Origin: Anadara kagoshimensis
Taxonomy: Eukaryota; Mollusca; Bivalvia; Arcoida; Arcidae
Reading direction: 5' to 3'
Length of the DNA: 64,000 bases
Assembly (NCBI GenBank): GCA_021292105.1
Contig: CM037870.1
Coordinates: 8,405,558 to 8,469,557 of the forward strand
The translations under genes and the position numbers were made by a program. Shown here piece after piece: positions 21,481 to 34,036 of the stretch; positions within the stretch are counted from its first letter, which is position 1; each line of letters begins with the position of its first letter. A model generated the notes under the pieces. The model ran no database searches, had not been told where the DNA came from, and saw only the letters and a program-made list of their open reading frames with translations.

Positions 21481-21961
21481 TCTATTTTTTTTTATCGGAT
21501 GAACATTAATCTATTTAAAAGAACTTAAATCTGAATAATTATCTAAATAATACAGCCAACAGGCATCCAAGATACTGCGTATTTTTAGCACCCAGTAGCT
21601 AGCAAACCAGTTTTGATGCTTGGTAAGATTTATTGCTAGTTTCAAATTAAAAGTGTATGTATTTCAAGCTTCAGTTTATCAGGTATACTCTGGTGAACAA
21701 AATTCATGAGTATGTTTCTCCGTCCACCCCAATATTGTGTCCGATCCATAACTTCCAAATCTTTTGATGAATTTTTAACAAACTTTACACAAATGTATAC
21801 CCAACAAACTATTGATTATAATTATAAATTATAAATTAAAAATTTGATTATAGATTAAAACTCCCAACTTTTGACGACACGAGTAAATCTCCAGTTGTGT
21901 GGTTATATTACTTTCTGACTTCAGTGATAGAGCATTGGAGGACCCTTAACCATTTCTATCA

Positions 21962-22270
21962 CTACGGTAGTTCAGTTTGTAGAGTGCTCGCTCCGTATGT
22001 GGGAGGTCGGGGTTCGAACCCTAGCGGGGTCTATTCAAGACTTGAAAAGAGACTGTTCTTTCGCCAAGCGCTTGGTATTTATGGAAATGAAAGTGACAAA
22101 TTCCTTCGGAAAATACGACGCCCCATGTCACGATGGAGGCGTTATGCTATAAACCCTCCCTGCACATTGCCCGAGTACACGGCAAAGGTCCAATTTTCTG
22201 CTACTCCACTTATACCTGCTGACGCCCCGATATAAGTGGAATATTCTTGACTTGGATGCTAAACTTCATT
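21962..22270 (+). mobile_element. tRNA-derived SINE copy
   Basis: The head is ggtagttcagtttgtagagt; an intact B box ggttcgaaccctagc starts at about 22012; the body is as in the other copies; the tail is gacttggatgctaaacttca. Confidence 0.85.
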
Positions 22271-22349
22271 CAATTATTCATCAATGGCAACCAAACTATC
22301 TGTTTTATAATTTGTCAGGTGCCCGTCCAAAGCCGAGCGTTTTATAATG

Positions 22350-22510
22350 TGTGTACAAACATACCGATCTATATTCAAATCACAATCTCATAGCAAAAAT
22401 TAAATTGTATCACGTGAATTGACACCAGGAAAGTGAGACTGGGTGCTCCGGAAGGGTAAGTATCTCCCGTCTATCTACGTGAAATAATTAGGAATGAATA
22501 AGCATGGAAC
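22350..22510. repeat. dispersed repeat, 'ccggaagggtaag' family
   Basis: It has aacataccgatctatattca at one end and gactgggtgctccggaaggg then taagtatctcccg at the other. Relatives are at about 940-1110, 2120-2560, 27598-27760 and (inverted) 39595-39750. Confidence 0.7.
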
Positions 22511-22983
22511 TATGGTGCGTCAAACATGTATCCAGAATAATTTTGGATACAGAGACATTAAATCTACCAACAATATTAATATTGTGATGACAGCCAAAAT
22601 AAGATATACAAATGTGTTTGATTTGTCAATCCCGTTATAGCTTTATAGGTATATCTGTTTTTCATGCTTTGTACAGGCATAACAGTTTCTTCAAACTTGG
22701 TGTTTTTAAGTCAAGATCAAAAAAGACTAAGACAATAAAACAAAGTTCACTAGAGGCGATAAAACAGCCATAATTTATTATAAAAAAGATGAAAAATCAA
22801 ACAGCGCAAATTTATTATGCACATATACACTGTATGGTGGACAATGAAAAACTACAATGATTTTAGGCAAGTCGGATAAGCATATGGAATAATATAAGAA
22901 CGATTGGGCAGTTTAGTGCATTCTCAATTTTCTTACTGGGTATAGAAATAAATACTAGTACACTGTATGTATACAGACAAAAC

Positions 22984-24951
22984 CCGTTGAAAGTTTAATA
23001 CTAAACTTAAGCCCCATTTATACGGCGAGAATTGCATACCTAAGTATTTTTTACTCGTATGTAAATTTACTCACATATGCAAATTGTGTCGTACAAACAA
23101 TTATGAACAACTTTGCATATGCGCAAATTTTACTCATGTAAGTAAATTTGCACCTAGTAGGGACTAATGCAAATTTGCTATAGTATGTGAGTATTTTATA
23201 CTAAGGTATGCAAATTTTGCTACAGTGTCGTATGAACGCACAGTAATATTTACTCACATAATTTTAAACACATGTACTTATGCCAGGTTATTTATCTCTA
23301 TGGGTTAATGTTCAGGTCCATTTGGTGCAGGAGTGAATATGGGTGTTTGTAATCTGTCTTGTACCAGAAAAAATGTTTAATAGTGTTGTCCACTGATATA
23401 CAATGTCACAGATTAGCATTACATACATCCTATTGTATTGGCATCGAGCTAACCAACAGGTGCCAATTGTAAGGGGAACCTACTCACCACATATGGTGTT
23501 ACAATCGGGGATCTAACTCATAGCGGTTAAAGCCAACCACACTTAACCACCACGGCCCTTATTGATTTGTTATAATTATCCAGTAAAGATGAAAAGTTGT
23601 AATTGAAATAGATTTATTTTACAAAAGCATAAAAACTAGTTACAGACTGTCACCAAAATTTAACGTTTTTCTAGTTTTCAAGGAGAAAAGAGAAAGTGCT
23701 TGAGCAACAAAAGCCAACCACAGAAAATTTACTTTTACAAATTTGACAAGGAGTTGTCCATGAAAGGAGATGCTATGTCGTCACGAAGGGTTTTGGGAAA
23801 ACAAATATTACAAGCATCATCATCTTCAACATCACTGAAATAATTTTCACTTCAATAAAAACATTCGACCGATCCTAAAGAATTAATTTGCAGCTTTATA
23901 TGCAGGGATGAAACTAAATTGAGTTAGGGGTCCAGCTCAGTTATTTTTTTTTTAACTTTTAATGTTTTAATGTAATAAATAGCTAAAATGTGTAAACAGT
24001 TTGGGGCCCAGACTGGGTTTTAGGAGACATGGGCTAATCTAAATATCTGATATATGTTATGCGGAACAACACAAGCTCCTTTTACAGAACAAGCAAACAC
24101 GACATGGACATCAATCCTTTTTTGCAAAAATCACAATTGGCATTTCAAGCAACCCAAAGAGTGAGTGAGTGAATTATTGTTTAAAGCCGCATCAGCAATA
24201 TTGCAGCTATTCGCGGCTAAAGCAACCCAAAGAGATCGAAGATCTAGTGTCGTTCTACCCTAACTAGACGTATATAAATGTGCTCTGCACTGGTGTAAGA
24301 TATAAAGTTTAAGAAAACAATTCTTTAAAGGATATGTCATATAACATTTTTTAATGTATTTTATTATTAAATTCAAAAAATGGTATATAACAGATATGTT
24401 GGATCACCAAGTAGAACTGCTCCTTTGTCATTATAATAGCCCAGTATCAAATCAGTGCTTAAATACATGTAGTATTCTTATCTGATAATCAAGTCTAAAC
24501 TGTTCAATGTTCAGAATGAAAATTATCCTAAATTTGTTGAAAACTTCAAATTTACTTATGGTACATAAATTATGTATGAACGCAAAGCAAAATATACTTT
24601 TGCTTACATGAGTAAATTTACATATGAATAAAAATACTTAGGTATGCAATTCTCGCCGTATAAATGGGGCTTTAGAAATAGGTGTCGAATTGTCAGCTAA
24701 TCTCGGCTCTCGGTAGCCTTTCGGTAGCTGCCATCTATATCTCTGCTGCTTTTCTGTCATTAGCTATTATATACTCCGACTAATCAGTCCCCAAACCCTC
24801 ATTTTAATTTTGGACTTTTTAGGGGTTCAAAAATTAAAATGGGGGTTTAGTGGGCTGATAAGTCGGATTATTGCTATTCATATAGATCTCTGTTTCACAG
24901 CTACCGAATTTCGACTCGTTAGCTCGGTATTAAACTTTCGACAGGCCTAAA
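22984..24951. mobile_element. family A element split by the insertion at 23010-24671
   Basis: The left part (cgttgaaagtttaatactaa) lies before 23010. The right part (24672-24951) contains cggtagctgccatctatatc and ends gtattaaactttcgacagg. Removing the inner element restores a family A copy of about 300 bp. Confidence 0.8.
23010..24671. mobile_element. 1.66-kb element with ~70-bp terminal inverted repeats
   Basis: The left end agccccatttatacggcgag then aattgcatacctaagtat is matched in inverse by the right end atacttaggtatgcaattct then cgccgtataaatggggct. Pairing extends imperfectly for about 70 bp. A TTA trinucleotide flanks both ends (23007-23009, 24672-24674), fitting a target-site duplication. 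The interior has no long open frame and includes a short repeat near 24160-24230 (gccgcatcagcaatattgca). It is a non-autonomous DNA element. Confidence 0.85.
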
Positions 24952-25034
24952 TCAATTGTAAGTAAGATTTCAAACATTCCATCATGAGTCTCTTGAAGTA
25001 TTAGTATTCCAAACATGAAGAAGGAAGCAGAATT

Positions 25035-25215
25035 ACAGCCCAACCTGTCTTAAAGGCCACCTCTATATAAGGACAACCTGCTCATAAAGGTCAGTAGAAT
25101 TGTATCCCAACTGTTACTTGTTCATATTATTTAAATCTGTATATAGAGGCTACCTACCCATAACGGCCACTGTTACTGGTTTCCTTGGGTGGCCTTTTTA
25201 GACAAGCTTGAGTGT
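25035..25215. mobile_element. MITE family B copy
   Basis: It starts acagcccaacctgtcttaaa, the interior has cataaaggtcagtagaattg, and it ends tagacaagcttgagtgta. It lies in the opposite orientation to 15077-15236. Confidence 0.8.
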
Positions 25216-25596
25216 AGATAAAGAAATTAGTTTCTAGATTTTAACAACATTTTGATTTCTCTAATTCTACATTTAGTATAGATTTTAAAAAATGTTAATA
25301 TGACATCGTATCAATATATAAACTTCATAAATGATGTTTTTAAAATGATTTACAATTTACTTTGTAGATTATACATGTTATAGTACACCTGTAAAACAGT
25401 TATTATACAAATAACTAATTAATACTAAATCAGATCTAATGCCCCCGTGTTATACATTTATACACACTAGAACAAAAAATAAAATGGCACATTGATTTTC
25501 TATCACATCACACAATGATTATATAGTACCCTACTTATACATTGCACTGGAAAGCTCTGCTGACAAAGACCCACACCGGTACCTCACAGTGTCCAC

Positions 25597-25920
25597 TGCG
25601 GAAGTCAGTTGATAGAGTGATCGGCCAGTAAGTGGGAGGCCGTGGGTTCGAACCCTAACCGGCTCTGACCTAAGACTTGAAAGTGGGTAGTGACTGTTGT
25701 GTCTGACTTTCGCCAAGCACTCGTGACATTACGAAATGAAAGTCACGGTTCTATCGGATGAGAACTTAAAATATACGAGGTCCAATGTCACGATATGCGT
25801 GGCAACAGCGCAACGCATGGGCAAAATTTCTGCACCTTTGCCTGTAGCTGGTGACGTCTCCATATAAGTGAAATACTTTTGACTAGGACGTTAAACACCA
25901 TTACTCACCTCAACTCGTTG
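25597..25920 (+). mobile_element. tRNA-derived SINE copy
   Basis: It has gcggaagtcagttgatagag, an intact B box ggttcgaaccctaaccgg, the body gccaagcactcgtgacatta, and the tail ttgactaggacgttaaacac. It is close in sequence to 63579-63927. Confidence 0.88.
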
Positions 25921-26562
25921 TTGTCATTATAAGTACATGCAATGTTTTGAAGAAGAGCAATTTTAGCTTGGAGTATACTTTTTGGTTTTGTAGAAGAGAA
26001 TATTTAGCTAGGAGCATACATTCTGGGAAATTTCTGCTCTAAAGTTGATCTTATTAAACTGGCGTTATGTCATGATTGGCTATTTACATATGTACAGCGT
26101 GTGTAGTTATAAAAAGAAAAAAAAACAAACCAAAAAAATACAAACACATATTATACATTATTATTGTCTTTTCAAAGAGACAAAAATTAGCACTTATATT
26201 TATTTTATGTCAATACAACGTGTATCCAGGTATCCAGGGCAAAATATATTGTATACCTGATTCTAGGTTTTAATCAACCTTTAGAAGTTTTTATAAGCCT
26301 GTACCCTTAACCTTTACAATTTTTATAAAATCCACATTGTGACGGCCCCAGGAATTTTGGAAAGGGGTGTTCAATTTTCCATTTTTTTTTTTTAATTTTT
26401 TATTATTATTATTATTTTTTTTTTTTTGATGCTCCACAAGAATTTTTTTTGCAGTAAAGATCCTATGCTTCCCTGCAATCTGAGCAAATGATACGCACAT
26501 ACTTAATATCGTGGATAGAGATAAATGGGGAGTTCCAACCCCCTTTCACAATCTTCATAAAG

Positions 26563-26611
<49 letters not shown>

Positions 26612-26622
26612 GTCAATCAATT
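26563..26622. repeat. (AATC)n microsatellite
   Basis: About 13-14 tandem AATC units, the last interrupted by one substitution. A second array with the same motif lies at about 33145-33170. Confidence 0.95.
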
Positions 26623-26639
26623 ATTTGTTCACATAAAAG

Positions 26640-27255
26640 GTCATGATCTATACATAAAATGAGGTATCTACAAATTGCATGCTCATGTGTCTATTTACCA
26701 CAAATCACAAATACATGTACAATGACCTACATGTAATGAGTGATTAACAATTAAAAATTGCTTCATCAAACTCTAATTAAATCTAAACACTTTAAAATTT
26801 AATATGTTTTAGTTTTGGTAAAAACATATTTTACTTTTCATATACATATATCTGCTAAATAAAACTTTAACTAAGATCTAGTATATCCAATAGTAAAATT
26901 AATCTCTTTAGTAGTAAAAATAAAATAAAATTTTTATATGCTTCAAAGCTGTTAAAATATTACTATGATATTGCTTTTGCAATTAAAAAAGAATAAAACA
27001 ATAGTCTTGAATATTTAACCTTGCATGGTGGTTAATTCTACTGCATAAAACCAGAACGTGTACATACTAGTACCAACAATCATGAGAAATGATACTATAC
27101 TAAATTGCTTTTGCAATTAAAAAAATAAAATAGTTCCAATGAAATAAGACAATATTATGTTTTAACATTGCATGACGGCTAATTTTAATGTATAAAAATA
27201 CCAGAAAAGTGTATATAACAAGAAAGCATTTTAGCTAAATACTAACTCTGTGAAT
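26640..27255. other. AT-rich flank downstream of the Ly6-like gene
   Basis: No coding exon seen. It includes two similar blocks (attgcttttgcaattaaaaa near 26970 and 27105), suggesting a local duplication of about 140 bp. Part of it should be the 3' UTR of the minus-strand gene. Confidence 0.5.
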
Positions 27256-30200
27256 TTAAAACCGATGAAACAGAACAGGGACTAAAATTGAAGCAAGTAC
27301 TAACACGATACTATACACGTTATGTCTACCGTTGCTATATAACTGACACTCCTTGTTAGTACAGGTACACAGTTCGCCTTCATAATTCTGAACTTGTAGA
27401 TGATCCTGGAATTTCCCGTATAATTTCTTTTCAAAATAGAATTTATCATCGTCTTTGCCACTATGGACATCACACTCTGGTTGTACTGTGTTGTCCAGAT
27501 CCTTACAATCCATAGTTATCGTCTTAATAACATATCCTGAAAACAGAGGAGAAAAAATTGATACAATTCGTTTAAATATTGGTACCCTGAAAATCAAAAA
27601 CAAACGTACTTATCCGGCATGTCCATACCAAAATCCCAAAGCACAGTAAAAACAAAAACTTTGAAGCTGGCGAATTAGGTTAAACACCTGAGCTTCCAAA
27701 AGGGAGGGGAGGCCAGGTGCTCCGGAAGAGTAAGTACCTCCTGTTTAAGTAGCTACAACCGCCACGGGGGTGAGATGAACATGGGTGTTTCAAACTTAAT
27801 TATGTCATAAAATAAAAGGTAAAAAGATTTGTAAAATTCTATCTTCATTAAGTTATAGCTGTACAGAATCCTTTTATACCTGTGGGTCATTATGTTTCGA
27901 CTTCCATCACATGAGCGGTTAAGAAATGATTTAAATATTTAGTAACATAATTAATTTGAAGAATCAAGAGATCAAGCTCAATTAGATATTTAATGGTATA
28001 TTGATTTATACATAATGACAACTTTATGGTGTGTTAACTATATGACGTAATTAAAGAATTAGTTTAAATTACTTTGAACCGGAAAGTATTTAAATTTTAA
28101 ATATATTGTGAGACAAGTCTAAGTGCATTTGTATCTTTCGATATGTATGCAAATCGTTTACCGTTGAACTGTTAGGAAATATCGAACTTCCACTGCAGTA
28201 CAAAGCAAACCGAAAATCGCACCCTATAGTCGCTATGCACTTGGTTTTACGGTATCATTTGCATTTTATTTTTTAGAAAAATCTTGTTTTGGTTTTTTTA
28301 ATCCTGAAAGAAAATTTTAGAAACGCTCCATCTTACAACATGCGTCTCCGGTTGATGGAACAGCCAATTAATGACGTCACACGTATGAGTAGCATCACGT
28401 GATCAATGATAATATTATTACATTTATAGAACAAAAACAATGCAAATGTAAATCGTTATAAAAAATATTACAAAACTCACTAGAATTAGATATCCGTGTG
28501 TATAAGACACCTTCATATGTAACACACATGGACTTCCGAGTCCGGGACCCGAGGGGTGGAGGATCACATATCTTGGTCCTGGGTTTGTAGTTGTTGTTGT
28601 AATTGTTGTTATAGTTGGTGTTTGTATTCATGTTGTTATTCTGATTAAAATTTTGGTTGGTATTCTGGTTATTGTAATTGTTCTGGTCCGAGGTTGTTCT
28701 GCTACCGGCCCGTCGACAACTGAAGTCGGCCATTCGTTGAAGAATCGGCACTACGGGATCACTAAGTGTGTAGTTGTATCTACCGTCATAATTCAGTAAC
28801 TCGTAATGGCTGCAGTCATAACACTCCAAAAACCCTAAAAAACAAATAAAAGCAAACCATGATGAGTATATAACAATAACAACCAACTAAATCATCTACA
28901 AGACATTAACGGCGCCTGAAGCGGGTTTTCCCCTATATTTTACTAACTTGTGGAAACTCTAAAAATTCGAACACACACCAAATATAAAGCCACATGAGCA
29001 CCCCCCCCCAAAAAAAAAAACCCACAAAACAAGAAAAGTGGATATGTCACATGATCACATTTCGTATCCAAAGTACCAAAGGCGATGACACATATTCACG
29101 AAGTGTGACATTGCATCTAACATAACCCAAGTATAGCAGAGGTGATGTCAAGTGTTTACGAAGTGTCACAAGAACACCTAATATAACCCAAGTGTTGTGG
29201 CGTGATGTCGCATGCATGTTCACGAAGTGCCACATGAACGCGTGACATAACCCAAGTATCTTGAATGTGATGACACGTAGTCACGACAAGTATAGTGGAG
29301 GTGATGTCATTGTCACATACTTATGAAGTATCAAATGAACACCTGACATAATCTAAATATAGTGGAGGTGATGACACATGTTAATGAAGTGTCACATAAA
29401 CAAGTAACATAACCCAAGTATAGTGGAGGGGATGTCACAAGTTCGCGGAGTATCACATGAATACCTAATAACCCAAGTAAAATGGAGGTGATGTCACATG
29501 TTCACGAAGTGTCACATGGACACCTAACATAACCCAAGTATAATGGATGTGATGTCACATGTTGACGAAGTGTCACATAACACCTAACATAACCCAAGTA
29601 TAATGGATGTGATGTCACATGTTGACGAAGTGTCACATGTTGACGAAGTGTAGTAGAGGTGACGTCGTTAACATGTTCGAAAGTGTCACATGAACACTAA
29701 GCATAACCCAAGAGTATAATGGAGGGGATGTCACAAGTTCACGGAGTGTCACGTGAACGCCTAACACAAGTATAGTAAAAAGGTGATGTCACATGTTGAC
29801 GAAGTGTCACATAACACCTAACATAACCCAAGTATAGTGGAGGTGGTATCACATGTTCACGAAGTGTCACATAACACCTAACATAACCCAAGTATAGTAG
29901 AGGTGATGTCACATGTTCCAAAGTATCACATGGACACCTAACATAACCAAGTATAGTGAAGGTGATCACATGTTCAAATTGTCACATGAACACTAACATA
30001 AGCCAAATATGGTCGAAGTGATCTCACCTATTCGAGAATAGGATCTAGAGTTTTATACAGCAAATTCAAATACAACGTTTAGCTGAACATTGAGGGAAGA
30101 TTTATTGCAAAAATGTCCTGTTTAATGGCCACCTAAAATCAGCAAAACAATGCCGAGTTACTATCCCAAACCAAACAACTTGGTTCAGGACTTATGAGTT

Positions 30201-31022
30201 ACGATGGAAAGCTGGGGGTTCTTGTTTAAATAATATACATATAAAAGCATATATAACCGATAAAAAGCGCATATAACCGATAAAAAGATTGTTTTAATTA
30301 TTGCCAGAATTAATTTATGGATTATCTCCCTTGAATTTTAAAACAAACGACAATAATAGTAATATACACAGGTGTATTCCAAAGCCATACACGATTCCCA
30401 GCCCATTCACCATTAATAAATGTCAACGCCTAAATTGTCAAAGTTAAAACGCAATTGAAATTTGTTCAGTCGATTTTAAATTAAGTTTTTATACCAGATA
30501 ACGGCTTAAATATATGTATGATTCATTGCAACCTAAGGTGTGTTATCAGTATAACTAAATAAACAATGTCACAACAAAATACAATTTCAATTTTAAATCA
30601 AAAACGGCAATTATAAAGAAGAAATTCTCTTTTACATAACAAAACCGGACTATGTACTTGCAAACCCAGTGTGGCACCCAGCGAACTTGAAATAATTCAA
30701 ATTACCTAAATGGCGGAAATGGGACTTTAATGTATTTTTTGCACATTCTGATATTAAGGTATTCATGCATATGTTGCATATCCTGTTCTAAATTTTAACA
30801 TTTTTAAAATGAATTTCTGTCACAAACATGATTTTATTGACTAAATTGGTTAATATACCTATGACAGTTATTGTTTGTACATGTTATTTACCTTATACAA
30901 GTCTACAATACCTGACAATATACCTGGCCATATTTATATGTAATACACATACCTTGTCCTGATATATCCTGAACTAAGTAAATACTAATTATAATAAAAC
31001 TGAAAAATTTTATATAGTCCAT
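27256..31022 (-). CDS. Ly6/uPAR-like, probably GPI-anchored surface protein, 234 aa
   Basis: Three minus-strand exons, 31022-30953, 28834-28481 and 27536-27256, join in phase with GT-AG introns (donors AAG|GTATGT and TCTA|GTGAGT; acceptors gttttttag and tgttttcag). Residues 1-22 (MDYIKFFSFIIISIYL...) are a signal peptide. The mature protein begins with LECYDC, the Cys-x-x-Cys opening of three-finger Ly6/uPAR and quiver-type domains. Further cysteines are at 63 and 113 and in MCVTY, TMDCKDL, ECDVH and LCTCTNKEC, ending with the family-typical C-x-C and N/K-x-x-C pattern. The last 20 residues (VYSIVLVLASILVPVLFHRF) are hydrophobic after SNGRHN, as in a GPI-anchor signal. Residues 74-106 form an Asn-rich insertion. 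Family members bind receptors or channels at the outer membrane; the ligand here is unknown. A single-pass membrane anchor is the alternative to GPI. Confidence 0.83.
27598..27760. repeat. dispersed 'ccggaag(g/a)gtaag' repeat in Ly6-like intron 2
   Basis: It contains catgtccataccaaaatccc and gtgctccggaagagtaagta. It is the same family as 2120-2560 and 22350-22510. Confidence 0.7.
28565..28680 (-). repeat. coding low-complexity tract (AAC/AAT-rich, Asn)
   Basis: On the plus strand this is a gttgtt/gtaatt-rich stretch; on the coding strand it reads as Asn runs with scattered Gln, Thr and Tyr, residues about 74-106 of the Ly6-like protein. The frame is kept through it. Confidence 0.9.
29045..30035. 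repeat. ~60-bp minisatellite in intron 1 of the Ly6-like gene
   Basis: About 16 imperfect copies of a unit containing gatgtcacatgttcacgaag, then tgtcacatgaacacctaaca, then taacccaagtatagtggagg. Units vary between about 55 and 65 bp and several are truncated or fused. The apparent reverse-strand proteins rich in LGYVRC are translations of the repeat. Confidence 0.92.
30036..30952. other. remainder of Ly6-like intron 1
   Basis: No exon or recognised repeat family. There is a short duplicated block near 30245-30285 (gcatataaccgataaaaag). Confidence 0.5.
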
Positions 31023-31695
31023 TGTTATCACTTTCGCTTTTCTTTTTTTCTGTCTTAATTCACTTCATCAACATCAACATAAAGCACAATATTATAAATA
31101 AACAAAAACTGGCAGCATCGACGCTACTTTGAAAAATTCATATATGCTCTTATTAATCAGAGCTTGACGGATCCAGGGGAGGTAATGAAATAGGTTAATT
31201 TCAATATCAATTGAATGTGTCATCCCAAAACGTGTTGTGTGTCCTTAAAACTTGGTGTTTTTATTTCCCCAGGCGAGGATTTTTGTCAATATTTTAAGCC
31301 GGGGGTAGTGTTACGTAACGCAATGACAATGATAGATTACGGCATATTAACTTAGTATTATTGTCATATTAGATATGATTTATTTCTTTTAGCCAATTTC
31401 ATAACTATGAAACATTAAGCTTTTAACATTCTATTATTCTACCTGTTTACGCAAAAGCTGAAATTTCCTGAATTCACGACTAATAATTAATGAAAATATT
31501 AAATAATAAAACCGTTGATCAAATATTGTTCGAATTGTATTTGTATTTAGATATCGGTTATCTGACTTGTGACACTATAATAAACTAATACTTATATACT
31601 ATTTTGGAACTGATATGTTTTCGCTTACGTGATTTGTCATTTTTCAAAACTGCAGGGTTTATAAGCTTGGGTCAGGCAACTGTCCTCGGAGCTGT

Positions 31696-31877
31696 ATAGT
31701 CAAACCTGTCTACAAAGGCCACTCAAGGGAACCAGTAAAAGTGACCTTTATGGGCAGGTGGCCTTTATATACATGTTCAAATAATATGAATAAAGAACAA
31801 TTGGGATAAAATTCTACTGGCCTTTATGTGCAGGTGGCCCTTATATGGATTTGGCCTTTTAGGCGGGGTTGACTGTA
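31696..31877. mobile_element. MITE family B copy
   Basis: It starts atagtcaaacctgtctacaa, the interior has gtgacctttatgggcaggtg, and it ends aggcggggttgactgtat. One of the better preserved copies. Confidence 0.88.
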
Positions 31878-32000
31878 TTTGGATTTCCACATTTTTGGTT
31901 GAAGCAATCTAATGAGGAAGGACCGTCTGGGGTGTGGTCCAGTCCCGTAAAATTCAATCAAGTTTAGTAATAATTACAACCACTGACTGGGCTGGCCCCG

Positions 32001-32292
32001 TTTTCACAATCATTCTTTAGCTAAGATTTTCTTTAACTTAAATCTGGCATATTTTGACAATATTGCATGGTACTATAAATAACAAAATGTCAACAAAATT
32101 GTAATATAGATTTAATAAGCTTGAGGTGATCTTCAATATGAGACATTAATTAAATTCATGAATATTTTCATATTATAAATTTTTGAATTTTCTGAATGAA
32201 ATTTATGATATGACAATATCTTGAAAACGAATGAAATTATTCAGATTTCATATTTGCCAGATTGAAGTTAAGAAAAATCATTGCGAAACTAG
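32001..32292. mobile_element. MITE family C copy
   Basis: The left end is ttcacaatcattctttagct followed by aagattttctttaactta. The right end has gccagattgaagttaagaaa then aatcattgcgaaactag. The interior is AT-rich and non-coding. Confidence 0.85.
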
Positions 32293-33399
32293 AGCCTGGT
32301 ATCTTTGATGGTGGACTAAGCATTTTGTTACCCCAGAAAACAATACGTTGTATTGTCATATTAAACATTGTTAATCAAAATTATCCTCTTCGTAAATTTT
32401 TGAATTCTTCAGATACGTGGATTTGGTGAATTAAATTTTGGTCCTTTTAATTTTCTCAGTTCTCAACATATTAAATTGAGGATTTCCACATTTTTGGTCA
32501 AAGCACTACTGATGGGGATTTTTATTCCGCAACGCCCGTCTTAGATGTCTAATCTTGCATAAGTAGATAATTCTACCACCGGTATATATTTTAAGGCCTC
32601 GGTATATATTAGGTGATTATATTTTCTATGACAATCTATGATTTATAATGTTACACACGGGAATATTTACATACATTCAACTGGGAACAGCTGGTTCCGG
32701 ATAATCATGATAAATTAATATGTGCCTGATGTAAGTGAATCTTGCATACTCAATAAATACGTATTAAAAATATATTAAATAAACATGAATTAACATGTGC
32801 ACCGTATGTCTGATTTCAGGGCAGTGTGTTTAAACACGAGGGGAACAAGTTTGGACCTCTGACAAACCATTCCATTCACATTGTTGCTCAATATAATAGA
32901 CCATTGTGACAGTCGCTAACATCTGTAACTGCATACTGTTTTGGTCTTGTCCAACACTTTTTAAAAGAATTAACTACATGTATCAACAAAATTAAAAGAA
33001 ATCAAATGCAATGATAGAGTTATTTGTGACATTACGGAGTTGCAAGGAAAACCGTCAAGAATTTCTAAAACGTGATGAATCATTTATTGAATGAAGGAAT
33101 TGATGAAGGAATTGATGAATGAATGAAATGAATGAATGAATGAATGAATCAATCAATCAATCAATCAATCATCATCATGCACTCTCAAGATAAAACACCC
33201 GATTGAGGTATGATTGATTATACCTTATAAAAATTATGCAATATTTGGATCGCAATTAAAAGTTAAATATCTAGTGTTAGTTTAAAAATAAAACAACCAG
33301 TAAATCAATGATACGGGTGATTTCACCAGAGATAAGGACATAATTGTCTACACGTATGGCTTATATAACATGGCTTGCATCCTTTTTTTACAGTAGAGT
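32293..33399. other. intergenic DNA, no gene seen
   Basis: No gene supported. A (GAAT)n and (AATC)n stretch lies at about 33110-33172. Confidence 0.5.
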
Positions 33400-34036
33400 C
33401 CTGTCCAAAGTTTAACAATAAGCTAACGAATTAGTGCCGAAGCGGCAGCTCGTCGAGATATAGATAAAAGCTGCCGAAGCACTGCCTGTCGAGAGAAATC
33501 CCCTCGTTAGCCACAATGCAGACTTGTCTAAAATTTAACAATAAGCTAACGAATTAGTGCCAATCGGCAGCTCGTCGAGATATAGATAAAAGCTGCCGAA
33601 GCACTGCCTGTCAAAACCTAGAGATAGTCCCATTGTTAGTTACAGTACAGACCAGTAGAAAGATTAGCACTTAGCTAACGAAAAGGAGTCGAAGCTCGAC
33701 TGCCGAGTGGCCGAGATATGGATAGCTAAAACTTAAAAACTTCCACAGATGGACGACAGCTGCCGAAAATCTGTTGATATAAAACAGACGGGGAGCTACC
33801 AATTCGACCAATTTGTTAGCTTAGTGTTAAACTTCGACATGCCTCTCTTGTACCTCTCGACAGGCAGCACTTCGGCAGCTTCAAACTATCTCTCGGCAGT
33901 TTTGTTTTGGCAACTAGCTTACCCGACAGCCGAGCTTCGAGTTAAACGTTGGACATGTCTATACCGTATGTTATCCAAGATAAAGCAGACGGGGAGCTGT
34001 CGATACGATACTAAATCGTTAGATTAGTGTTAAACC
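33400..34036. repeat. expanded family A elements
   Basis: Several nested or tandem copies of family A sequence: cctgtccaaagtttaacaat then aagctaacgaattagtgcc at 33403; a ~125-bp tandem copy starting near 33527; another start near 33650; and inverted ends near 33815-33840 (gttagcttagtgttaaactt). The apparent 92-residue plus-strand frame at 33749-34027 is a translation of this repeat. Confidence 0.75.

Noticed and set aside
29045-30035. Regular repeats resembling a CRISPR array
   Set aside because: The units are whole-length tandem repeats with no unique spacers, in an animal intron; it is a minisatellite. The same applies to 34037-34820.
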